DNA of 54,579 nucleotides from Promethearchaeota archaeon (GTDB lineage: Archaea; Asgardarchaeota; Lokiarchaeia; Helarchaeales; RDOG01), in contig RDOG01000025.1 in the NCBI GenBank assembly GCA_011365055.1, positions 1-54,579 on the forward strand. The letters run 5' to 3'. The notes under the pieces were generated by a model that searched no databases, was not told the DNA's origin, and worked only from the letters and a program-made list of their open reading frames with translations. This document shows positions 25,803-35,000 of this stretch, piece after piece. The position numbers and the translations under genes are program-made. How positions within the stretch are numbered: position 1 is the first letter of the stretch; each line of letters starts with the position of its first letter.

Positions 25803-26933
25803 TTAAAAGTAGCGTTTTTTTATGATAATTGCACAAATACTTACAATTAACACGATTAAGAATATTATAAAGACTACCGAAATTTGAGGAAATGTTTGCC
25901 ATGGGACTATTTCATTTAAAAGATATGCATGTCCTAGTGCATCTAAAGTTAATACTGCGTAATATGTTGAGGATAATGTGCTCTCAGTAGCTTCAGGCGT
26001 TGCTCCAAATCCTCCATCAGTATTTTGACAAGTTAAAATCCAACTTGCGAGCCATGAAACATCAATATCCGTTTGTCTGTTTAAGATTTTAACGATTCTT
26101 GCTGCTGCTGCTGCATAGATCATTTGAGAAGCACTTTCAGATGGACTATTTCTAAAACTTCCTTTATCTAAATTGTTATATTCTAAATTCTGACAAGAAT
26201 TAACCCAATTGATAAGAGCATCCGTGTTATCTATGTTTATGTTTTCTTGTAATACATGATAAATACCTTCAACAGCTTCCCAAGATGAAACGATTGAATA
26301 TTGAATAAGTGAAAGGTTTGTAATAAACGCGCCATAATTTACGTGTGAACTAAAATTATTTTGTCTGGACTGTAACCATTCTGTTGCGTTCCCAATATCA
26401 TTTGTAGAATTATAATCTAATAAAGCTCGTATTGCTAAATAAGTAGCACTTATCGTACTACTGTTTCCTTCCTTATTACCATATCCTCCATCATTATTTT
26501 GAAGTGAATTAATAAAATCAACAACGCTAGTTTCTATTTCAGCACTATCGCCTAAAAGCATTAATGAACTAATGGCATATGAAGTTGCTTGTATAGATAA
26601 GTCAAAAGGATCGTCTGAAGATCTATAGGCTCCACTTGAAGCATTTTGAAAACTATCAATCCAAGTAACTGTGGTGGATTTAGCAAATTCTGCAAGTACT
26701 CCTAAAATATCAAGGCATTTTATTCCATGATATGTCGTTATTAAACTTGCATTTCCAGCAGTCTCTGCAAAACCACCATCAGCTTTGACTCGAGCTAATG
26801 TATATGCCACCACTGCTTCTTTCCTAGATTGGTTAAAAATATCTGTATCTTGATATGCAAGCACTGGTGTTAGCATTGCAATAAATAATGTACTAACCAA
26901 GAGAATGAAAGTAAAACTCCCTGATTTTTTCAT
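25803..26933 (-). CDS. Secreted, membrane-anchored protein with prenyltransferase-type repeats
   Basis: A 376-residue protein with a cleavable-looking signal peptide (first 26 residues, ending VLA) and a C-terminal membrane helix followed by IKKRYF, so its body is outside the cell. The body consists of about six alpha-alpha hairpin repeats with the squalene-cyclase/prenyltransferase beta-subunit signature: SLQNNDGGYG, CQNTDGGFG, TYLAIRALL and TYYAVLTL. These are the QNxDGGF-like barrel repeats. No catalytic zinc ligands of protein prenyltransferases are apparent, so it may be a structural or binding protein. The gap to the next gene (125 nt) shows no other feature. Confidence 0.75.
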   Translation of the reverse strand: MKKSGSFTFILLVSTLFIAMLTPVLAYQDTDIFNQSRKEAVVAYTLARVKADGGFAETAGNASLITTYHGIKCLDILGVLAEFAKSTTVTWIDSFQNASSGAYRSSDDPFDLSIQATSYAISSLMLLGDSAEIETSVVDFINSLQNNDGGYGNKEGNSSTISATYLAIRALLDYNSTNDIGNATEWLQSRQNNFSSHVNYGAFITNLSLIQYSIVSSWEAVEGIYHVLQENINIDNTDALINWVNSCQNLEYNNLDKGSFRNSPSESASQMIYAAAAARIVKILNRQTDIDVSWLASWILTCQNTDGGFGATPEATESTLSSTYYAVLTLDALGHAYLLNEIVPWQTFPQISVVFIIFLIVLIVSICAIIIKKRYF

Positions 26934-27058
26934 GACAAAACCTTATTTTTCAATTTAATGATGAAAAATGATATCCTAACAATGATATAGACCACTTAAG
27001 AAAGTTATTTTAAAGTTTTTTTGCTTATTTGGTACATTCATTATTTTGACTTATCTTA

Positions 27059-27724
27059 TTAAAATAACGTTTTTTGATTCTTTCTACTTGTGATTTTTTG
27101 ATAAGTACTCCAAGTTTTTCTAAAAATATCATAATTTTTATAATACTTCTTTAAAAATGCAATTGTTTTAGGATCACTCGGATATCCACTTCCAAAATCA
27201 TGTCCAATTTCATTTTTTATTTTTTCAATTTCATTATCCCGCGTGACTTTAGCTAAAATTGAAGCTGCACCCACAATTAGATAATTTTCATCTGCCTTAT
27301 GCTCTACAATGATTTTCACGGATTTATTTTTGATACTTTTTTTGAATAATGCAGAATAATTCTCAATATTTATACTTGGGCAATCTAAATAAACCTCATC
27401 AATTGAAATTCGGGAATTTAACTTATTAAATAATTGAGAAGAAACTTGTCCTTCTAAAATGTTTAAGTTTGAACTCGAAGAAATCAAGGCTTCATCAATT
27501 TTTTTTGGAGGAATGATCGCTATTTCATTTTCAAAATGCTTATTCAATACATTATAAATAATTTCTCGCTTTTTTTTTGATAATTTTTTGCTATCATCAA
27601 CTCCATGTTCTTGCAATACATCAAGTTTTTCTTTTGCAATTGCAATGATAGCCATGACCATGGGTCCGATGACCGGACCTCTACCTGCTTCTTCAATTCC
27701 CGCAATTATTGTAAAATTTTCCAC
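27059..27724 (-). CDS. rnhB: Ribonuclease HII, with first catalytic Asp replaced by Glu
   Basis: Type 2 RNase H, which nicks RNA in RNA:DNA hybrids and at single ribonucleotides in DNA. Length 221 and the archaeal features are normal: GRGPVIGPMVMA, VDDSKKLSKKKR, EHKADENYLIVGAASILAKV and GSGYPSDP. The second catalytic Glu (E11), the Asp in LDCPS and the Asp in KADE are present. The first of the four catalytic acids, the Asp in the usual DEAGRG motif, is Glu here (GIEEAGRG, codon GAA). Glu may still bind metal but would shift geometry. The start is GTG with no strong ribosome-binding site. A divergent AAA-ATPase gene starts 230 nt away. Confidence 0.9.
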   Translation of the reverse strand: MENFTIIAGIEEAGRGPVIGPMVMAIIAIAKEKLDVLQEHGVDDSKKLSKKKREIIYNVLNKHFENEIAIIPPKKIDEALISSSSNLNILEGQVSSQLFNKLNSRISIDEVYLDCPSINIENYSALFKKSIKNKSVKIIVEHKADENYLIVGAASILAKVTRDNEIEKIKNEIGHDFGSGYPSDPKTIAFLKKYYKNYDIFRKTWSTYQKITSRKNQKTLF

Positions 27725-27954
27725 CAGGTATAAATAATTTTAAATTCTAATAATGAAGTCTATCAATTTTCTATATTCTCTAGGGTATGTTATCGACATT
27801 GTATTCAAATTTTTATATAAAGCGATTTTCATTTTATATAGATCATATTTTAATAAAAAATCACGAATGTAAATTTATCATGTACCGTATTCATCTAAAA
27901 ACGACTCAAATTTGGATAGTATTAATGAATTCAGTAACATTATAAAGAAGAAAG

Positions 27955-29850
27955 TTGGGAATAACTTTGCTTGAAGACGAACAAGTTGAAATGTATGTTG
28001 ATATGTTGAAAGAGGGAACTCCTTTTGATAGGTTTGTCTCCCATGGGCATCAAAAAGATCCTCTAGAGCTCGATATTGAGCAACCCCGCCGTCAAGTTGA
28101 AAGAATCGTCAATCGCGCATTACGCTCTACGATCGGTGATTCTACTGCTAGATTAATTCCTATTGTGGGGAAAGCAGGCACAGGGAAAACACATTATTAT
28201 TGGGTACTTAAAGATAGAGAAACAAAAACGGAGGAAGGAAAGGTTTGGAAAGTTTTTTACATACCAAGTCCTCCAGCAATGGTTAGGACCCTACAACACA
28301 TTTATACTTGTTTAGTTGATGAAATTGGTATTGATGTAATAAAAGAAGTCAGTGAGAAAGTAGTAAAAAAATACCAAAAACGTGGTTTAATAAGTGGATC
28401 AGGGATGAAGGAAACTATTGAGATCGCTGCTAGAGATAACCCTGGAGCCGCTGCTGATGTGGTTCGAGCTTTAATTACTGTAAAAATGTCAGAAAGAAAA
28501 AATAAGAAATTAATTGCTGAAAAATGGTTGTTAGCTGAACCGCTATCTGAAGAAGATATTAGTCTCCTTCAAGTTTCTTCAATAATTGAAGAAGATGATA
28601 CATGTTTAGCAGCAATTAAAATATTTGCAAAATTTATGGATGAAGTACTTGTTTTTTATTTTGATGAAATGGAGATTCCTTATAGAACTTTTGGGGAAGA
28701 AGCTGAAATTAACTTGTTGGAAACCATCAAACGTATTTTTAACGAAGTTCCCAATGCATGCATAATTACCGCTTGTATTGATACCGTTTGGGATAGAATT
28801 TATAATGATTCTCCTGAAAAGGCTGCTTTGGCAGATGCTGCACTAAAAGGTAGAATGGAAAACGTGGCTGAATTAATGCCTTTTACTGTTGAAGATATCG
28901 AACGTTTTTACACGAATGCCATGAAATATTATTGGGAAATAGAAATGAACGTGGAACCGCCAGAAGATCCTCTTTTTCCACTTGATAACAACGTTTTTAA
29001 TAAAATTTATGAAAAAAGTCATGGGAATCCTCGTGATTCTATTAAAATTATAAGAGATTATTTAGATCAAGTTCTCTATGATGAAGGTGGGCCCGACATC
29101 ACTGCTCAAGAAATTATAGAGACCGAAAAAATCGTGGAAACGGTCCAACCTCCTGAACCTAAACTAGAAGAAATCACCAATCCTCCTGAAGTTCAAGAGT
29201 CAGAAACATCTGAACCAATAGAACAGCAAGATCCAATTATTGAAGCATCACCCGCTGAAAATTCTGATTCCGTAACAGAAGGAACTCAAGCAGAACGTAT
29301 TAAAAAGACTTTAGTCAAGATTGCTATTGAAGAAGATGATTACGTAATTGAGGTGACTCCTCAATCTGTTGCTGCAGCTGCTGTGGAGTCTATCGAATTA
29401 CTTGCAGGTGATAAAGGAATTAAGAAAACCCTCGGTTATGATTTTACTTCTAAAAACAAAAGTAGGACGATTTCTGCAAAAGTTGAACTTGAAGAAAAAA
29501 AATATGGTATTGACGTTTGTTCCTGCAAATCTTTTGATAGAAGTGGTGGTGTAGCTGCATATTATTCCATAACACGTTTAAAAGACGGATTGATAGAAAA
29601 CGAGTTTGATAAAACAATATTAATAGTACCTAAAGGGACTGGTGGGGCAAAATATACAAGCGTAAGAGACAGTAATATTAATGAAATCATGGTAGTTGAA
29701 ATAGATCAGAAAGATGCAGAAGCTTTAATTTTAGGAACTAACAAAAAAGAACCATCTGAAATGAGTAAGTTGATTGCATCAGCAATTTTCCCTGAATTGA
29801 AACCAGAAGATCCTGCTCCAATTCAAGACGGTGTTTTAAATGGCGAGTAA
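27955..29850 (+). CDS. AAA/STAND-type ATPase with extra C-terminal domain
   Basis: A 631-residue ATPase. Walker A is GKAGTGKT (72-79) and Walker B is VFYFDEME (about 230-237); a CIITACIDT segment fits sensor 1, and DPLFPLDNNVFNKIYE with GNPRDSIKII resembles the lid helices of ORC/Cdc6-like AAA+ proteins. An acidic, Pro/Glu-rich linker (about 385-445) precedes a C-terminal domain of about 150 residues with a D-x-C-x-C-K motif (GIDVCSCKSF); a nuclease-like fold is possible but weakly supported. TTG start. It overlaps the GTPase gene by 11 nt, so the two are translationally coupled. Substrate and process unknown. Confidence 0.7.
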   Translation: MGITLLEDEQVEMYVDMLKEGTPFDRFVSHGHQKDPLELDIEQPRRQVERIVNRALRSTIGDSTARLIPIVGKAGTGKTHYYWVLKDRETKTEEGKVWKVFYIPSPPAMVRTLQHIYTCLVDEIGIDVIKEVSEKVVKKYQKRGLISGSGMKETIEIAARDNPGAAADVVRALITVKMSERKNKKLIAEKWLLAEPLSEEDISLLQVSSIIEEDDTCLAAIKIFAKFMDEVLVFYFDEMEIPYRTFGEEAEINLLETIKRIFNEVPNACIITACIDTVWDRIYNDSPEKAALADAALKGRMENVAELMPFTVEDIERFYTNAMKYYWEIEMNVEPPEDPLFPLDNNVFNKIYEKSHGNPRDSIKIIRDYLDQVLYDEGGPDITAQEIIETEKIVETVQPPEPKLEEITNPPEVQESETSEPIEQQDPIIEASPAENSDSVTEGTQAERIKKTLVKIAIEEDDYVIEVTPQSVAAAAVESIELLAGDKGIKKTLGYDFTSKNKSRTISAKVELEEKKYGIDVCSCKSFDRSGGVAAYYSITRLKDGLIENEFDKTILIVPKGTGGAKYTSVRDSNINEIMVVEIDQKDAEALILGTNKKEPSEMSKLIASAIFPELKPEDPAPIQDGVLNGE

Positions 29851-30346
29851 ATATTCCTTTAAATTAGTAGTTTGTGGTGATTATTCTGTCGGAAAAACCT
29901 CACTTTTAAATTCTTATGTGGAAAAAAAATTTGCAGAAGATTACATACCAACGCTAGGGGTGAACGTCCTGAGAAAAGAGTTCACGTTAAGCGGCGATAA
30001 ATTTATTAAATTAATTTTATGGGATATTGCAGGCCAAGAACTATTCGCGGGCGTGAGAAATCAATTTTATGAGGGTGCTGATGCAGTAATAATAGTATAT
30101 GATATTACTAGACCTAAATCACTTGTTTCAGTAAAGAAATGGCATTCAGAGATCTTGAAATCAAATCCTAAAGTAAAACATATTCTCCTTATCGGAAATA
30201 AAATAGATCTTCCGAGACAAATAGAAAAATTTGAAGGAGATAAAATGTCTAAAGAGTTAAATTTGAGTCAATTTATTGAAACTTCAGCTAAAACGAGAGA
30301 AAACGTGGACTTTGCTTTTAATAACATTTTAAAATCATTAGTATAA
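29840..30346 (+). CDS. Ras/Rab-type small GTPase
   Basis: A 168-residue small GTPase of the eukaryote-like Ras superfamily. G1 is GDYSVGKTS (13-21), switch I contains the T of PTLGVN, G3 is WDIAGQE, G4 NKID and G5 SAK. The C-terminus ends at LKSLV without a CaaX or double-Cys lipidation signal, so membrane association would need a partner. It overlaps the preceding ATPase gene by 11 nt (coupled translation) and lies 5 nt from the end of a convergent coiled-coil operon. The ATG at 29840 is the natural start. Likely a switch for the ATPase or the coiled-coil proteins; that partner choice is inference. Confidence 0.93.
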   Translation: MASKYSFKLVVCGDYSVGKTSLLNSYVEKKFAEDYIPTLGVNVLRKEFTLSGDKFIKLILWDIAGQELFAGVRNQFYEGADAVIIVYDITRPKSLVSVKKWHSEILKSNPKVKHILLIGNKIDLPRQIEKFEGDKMSKELNLSQFIETSAKTRENVDFAFNNILKSLV

Positions 30347-30351
30347 TTTTT

Positions 30352-30768
30352 TTACATTTGGACATTATTTAAGCTTTCAATAAGACTTCGAATATCCAAG
30401 ATTACGTTTTGAAACTGATTATCAGAAACTTGTTTTTGTAACATGTGAATTGTATCATCGAGTGCTTTTCTAGTTTTTAATTGTTCTTCGCCAAAATTAA
30501 GGGCAATGTCCCGAATTTCTTCAATTGCTTCAGTATTTTTCGTGAACATTGAAAAGACAACATTGAATTGAGCATTTCTACTTGATTGTATTAAATTCAT
30601 TAATGCTTGAAAATTTTCAGATATCTCAAGAATCGAATTCGTAAGGCTTTTTGATAATTTATCGATGGTTTGGTTCATTTTTTGAACTGATCTAGTAACA
30701 ATAAGGATTTGATTATTTATTTCTGAGGTTATTTTTTGAAAAAAATCAAATATTTCTTGATAAGACAA
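30352..30768 (-). CDS. Coiled-coil protein, third gene of a trio
   Basis: A 138-residue, almost entirely helical protein with heptad-like hydrophobic spacing through most of its length (for example MNQTIDKLSKSLTNSILEIS). There is no membrane helix or signal peptide, nor an enzyme motif. The gene is 12 nt downstream of another coiled-coil gene and ends 5 nt from the end of the convergent Ras-like GTPase gene. I do not recognise the family. The helical rod could be an oligomeric adaptor or effector; sequence alone does not say. Confidence 0.6.
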   Translation of the reverse strand: MSYQEIFDFFQKITSEINNQILIVTRSVQKMNQTIDKLSKSLTNSILEISENFQALMNLIQSSRNAQFNVVFSMFTKNTEAIEEIRDIALNFGEEQLKTRKALDDTIHMLQKQVSDNQFQNVILDIRSLIESLNNVQM

Positions 30769-30780
30769 TTTAATTCCTCT

Positions 30781-31197
30781 TTAATTTATTTTTTTTGATA
30801 AATTCTTTGCATGATTTATAATTTGATTGATGGATTCATTTAATTCTTCTTGATTAATCTTATTAAAATCGATAGTTTTAAATTCGGCAGTGATATTTTT
30901 TAAAGAATCAGTCAAAGGTTTTAGATTAAAAAAGTCAGCTAATGTTTTTATTTCTTTTTCAAGCCTGTTTGCAGTTTCTTTTAAATTTTTATTGTATTTT
31001 TCATCTTCTGATTTTAGATAAGAGTTTAATCCTTTAATATCGTCTCCTAAAACTACTATTTTATCTTCGATTAATGAATTAAATTTTTCAATATTTTCCG
31101 AAGATCTATTCATGACTTCTACCAATTCTTTTAACATTTCAGTAGATTCGTTCATTTTTTCATAAATTTTAGTCATGAATTGATTCATTTCTTCCAT
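30781..31197 (-). CDS. Coiled-coil protein, second gene of a trio
   Basis: A 138-residue helical protein, the same length as the following one but with little visible identity. It begins MEEMNQFMTKIYEKMNES and has continuing heptad periodicity, with an asparagine-, serine- and lysine-rich surface. There is no membrane segment or catalytic motif. The upstream gene ends 16 nt away and the next begins 12 nt away, so the three form a tight operon. Unknown family; helical bundles of this type are common in tethering or structural proteins. Confidence 0.6.
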   Translation of the reverse strand: MEEMNQFMTKIYEKMNESTEMLKELVEVMNRSSENIEKFNSLIEDKIVVLGDDIKGLNSYLKSEDEKYNKNLKETANRLEKEIKTLADFFNLKPLTDSLKNITAEFKTIDFNKINQEELNESINQIINHAKNLSKKIN

Positions 31198-31213
31198 AAA
31201 CGTCCACCTATTA

Positions 31214-31894
31214 TTAAAAATCTACTCGAAATTTTTGAGGTTTCTTTTTTTTGGATTCTTCCTCTTTTTCTTTAATCTTTCTCATCGCTTCCGCTTGTTT
31301 TTCCTCTAGAGTCATTTTAACTGCTGGTTCTTCATCTCTGTGCTTAACTTCCTCTTGGATGGATGATGGTTTTACAACATGTAATTCTTCTTCTACGACT
31401 GGTTCTGGAGCAGGTTTTTCTTCTTCAACAGGAACTGGAGGGATGTTTATTGGTTCTTGTTTGGGTACATTATTCGTGACAACACTAATATTTTTTGTTA
31501 ATTGACTTATTTTTGTAATATCGCTCTTGATATTATCTAAAATATTATCTGCTCCAGTAAGAGCTTGCCGATATTCCATAATTTGAACGCCACGTTGGAT
31601 CATTTCAATACTTTCTTCTAATGTCTTATTTGCATTAACCAAAGATTCCAAACTAGATTCTTTTTTTAATTGAGCAATTTCAGTTGAAAGCATCTCTTTC
31701 ATTTTTTCTAAACTATTTCTAATATAATCGGATGAATTTTTGATGGTTTCTGACATGTCTTTAAGAGTTTTAACAGTATCAGTAATAAATTTCTTCTGCA
31801 TTTCGTATCTTTCTTTTTCAGAAGCCCTAAGAAGAGAGATGAATTCGATAACTTCTCGCATGAAGGGCTTTAAATCTTCACTCAATAACTTCAC
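31214..31894 (-). CDS. Coiled-coil protein with acidic-proline linker and basic tail
   Basis: A 226-residue protein, first of the coiled-coil trio. Residues 1-145 form long amphipathic helices (ERYEMQKKFITDTVKTLKDM), then a Pro/Glu-rich linker (about 150-175) and a charged C-terminal helix ending EESKKKKPQKFRVDF. This basic, probably flexible tail could bind nucleic acid, acidic lipid or a partner protein. ATG start with AGGTGAAG about 3 nt upstream. The intergenic space on the other side (31895-32097) has no gene. Unknown family. Confidence 0.6.
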   Translation of the reverse strand: MKLLSEDLKPFMREVIEFISLLRASEKERYEMQKKFITDTVKTLKDMSETIKNSSDYIRNSLEKMKEMLSTEIAQLKKESSLESLVNANKTLEESIEMIQRGVQIMEYRQALTGADNILDNIKSDITKISQLTKNISVVTNNVPKQEPINIPPVPVEEEKPAPEPVVEEELHVVKPSSIQEEVKHRDEEPAVKMTLEEKQAEAMRKIKEKEEESKKKKPQKFRVDF

Positions 31895-32097
31895 CTATTT
31901 TTTCAGATATTTATTAGATGATGAAAATAATCTTGATTAAAACATTTCAATTTTGATCTGTAAAATTAATTATTTACCATTTTAAATATAAATTTCGATT
32001 TTTATTGTTGACTCATTTGCGTGGTATTTTTGAAAAGTGAAATTCTTAAAAAAAAGAAAGAAGAACTAGTGATCTTATCTCAAATTTTTATTTTAAT

Positions 32098-35000
32098 TCA
32101 TTGATCAAACAATTTTAGAAGCCGCTGACAATTTGGACAAGTAAATATGCCTTGTTTATTTACTTTGAAATATTTATTACAATGTTCACATATATAAATA
32201 AAATCTGTTGGAGTCTCTGCAGGTTTCGGTTCAATAGAAGGTGTTTGTTGGGGTGGAACTCGTGGTTTTTCTGGCGTAATTTTTGGTCTGACGATAATAG
32301 GCTTTTCCCTTGCGGGAGGGGTTTTTTCAAGAATTGCGGGTGTTTTCGGGGATGGAATTGAAGGTGTAGTACGAGTCTGGATGGGTTTTTGCGTAGGTTT
32401 TGTAGGTATGCCTTTCGGTGGTGGAATGGTTTGTGCTCCCTGTTTCGGAGTTATAGTTTTATCGAGAGTAGCTTTCGCAGCTGACTTTTGTCCTTTATCT
32501 TTCGGTTTTATTAAATCCTCCAATTTTATCTTTTCGGGTGGATAATATGTTGTTTTTGATGTTCCTGACCGCTTTTTATATACTACTATTCCACCTGCTA
32601 CTCCTACCGCTCCAACGATTATAATGATTATAATGATGATAATCCACCAATCAAAAGTAGGTGGAGATGATGGAGGTGCTGATGTACTTCCCACAGTTAC
32701 TATCTTTTGAGCTGCTACTGTACAAAAATGCCCTGCGCTATCAATGGCAACAATTGTATAATTATACACACCCGGGGTGAGATTAGAATCCGTATAAGTT
32801 AGCGCAGTCGTGTTTGCAATATTTGTTCCATTTCGATATATCACGTAAGTCACGTTTGTCGCATCTATTACCGCATCCCAGGTTAATGTCACGTTATTAC
32901 CAGAAACAGTGCCATTAAAATTTTGAGGTGTTGTTGGAGGCGTTAAATCAATATAGAAACTCAAGAGAATTGTTGTTGTATTAGTATCAGTATTATTGAC
33001 TGAAATCAAGACCCAATGTAAACCATCGGGAATTACTGAATAATTACTAAAAATAAATGCTCCTTCTGGGTTTCCACTAGGATTTGAAACTATAAACCAA
33101 TCAGAGCTATTTACCCATATATTAGAAATATCGTTACTAATTCCCCTTGCATAACCTTCAATAATATGAAGATTAGGACCATAAGAATCATTTAACCCAA
33201 TTATAGTGCCATTTAGACTTGGATTTATTAATTGAATCGTGGGATTCAGATTTAAAAGATTATCAATTGTAAAATAAATTACGGTAAAATTCGTCAATCC
33301 AGCTGAATCTGTTAAGTTGATTCTGATTGCATAATATCCATCATAAAGTATTGTTGTATTCCAGATACTAAATGAACCAATATCTTGTCCTTCTGGATTT
33401 GAAGATTGTAACCCAAAATGAGAGGTATAATTAAATTCAAAGCTAGTAATCTCAAGGCCGGTTGCATTAAACGTACCATTTATCCAAATAACATTACCTA
33501 CTGGCGTAGATCCATTGATGTTATTTGTAATGTTTATATCTGGGATTGTGTTATCTATATAAATTGTTTTAATTAATTCGTATTTTGCTCCTGTCAAATC
33601 TATTATAGTTAAATTCAACGTTAAATTACCATCAGAAATGTAAGAATTGTTCTTTAATTCAAAGTTCCCAGAAAAAGTTCCATTCGGATTTCCTTCTAAG
33701 GTCACGTTTGAAAATCTTGAATCATTACAATATAGTGTAAGGAGACTTCCCGTTCCATTAGCGGTTCCATTAAACCAAATTGCATTACCAGTTACAATAT
33801 TGGTAGAAGGAACATCGAGGACTAAAGTGGGATCTAAATAATCGACATAAAAATTTAAAATGGTGTAGTTTATCCAATTCGCATCATCTATTACCGTAAT
33901 GTTAATTGATATAAGACCAAAAACATTGGAAACATTTCTTATAGCGAAATTCGCAGTCTGATTCCCAGATGGATCCCAATACGCGTAAAAATCCGTATTA
34001 TTTATTAAAAACGAATCAATAATGCTGCCCGTAGCGTTTACCGTCCCATTAATCCAAATTATTGGATCTGAAATTACTGATCCATTTATGATATTAACAT
34101 TATTAATATCTGGAATTGTATTATCAACAAAAAACGAAATATTTAGGCCAATATTTGAGCCAGTCTGATCTTGAACAGTTAAATTTATCCAATATCGTCC
34201 ATCTGGTAAATAACTTTCGCTTTTAAGTGCGAAGCTACCAAAAAGCGTGCCATTTGGATTATTCCCTTGTGCTGTGAATCTCGAATCGTTGAAATAAAGC
34301 ATCGCCGCGCTCCCAGTTCCATTTACGGTTCCATTAATCCAAATAAATTCTCCCGAAACAGTATTAGTCAGAGGAGTCGTTATCGTTATATTTGGCAGTA
34401 AATAATCAACATAGAAATTAATGATAGCGTAGTTTACATAACCAAGTCCGTCCACAAATGTGATTTGGAAAGTATAATTACCTAACATTATGGATTCGTT
34501 GACAAAATTAAAATCGTAGGTTGCGGTATTATTTTGGTGAAAAGTATTATTTGTATTGAATATAGAACCATTTAAAGCAACAAAAATTATCCAACTGCCC
34601 GTGGAATTTATTGTACCATTTATCCATATGTTACTGCTACCTATTATTGTTCCATTTGCGGGAAAATCAAGTTCAATTGTTGGTATTAAATTATCGACAA
34701 AGAAATTGACAATAGAATAATTAGAAAAACCAGCATCATCAATCAAAGTAATGTTTACGGAATAATTTCCATGACACGTGATACTAGTTTTATTTCGGAA
34801 GCTAAAAGTTCCAGAAACCCTATTTATGGGATCTTCAAATACTTCAAAATCGCTATTATTAATAATTACTTGTTTAATAATTGAACCAGTAGCATTAAAA
34901 TTACCATTTATCCAGATGGTATCCCTCAAATATGAACCATTAACTGGATTAGTAATTTCGATATTAGGACTGGTTCTATCGATATAAATCAAAGTTATAT

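Noticed and set aside
29100..29800. C-terminal domain of the ATPase as a confirmed nuclease
   Set aside because: Only a loose D-x-C-x-C-K pattern is seen; the full PD-(D/E)xK set is not identifiable.
30352..31894. Coiled-coil trio as SNARE proteins
   Set aside because: Heptad spacing is present but no membrane anchor or central Arg/Gln ionic layer can be located.
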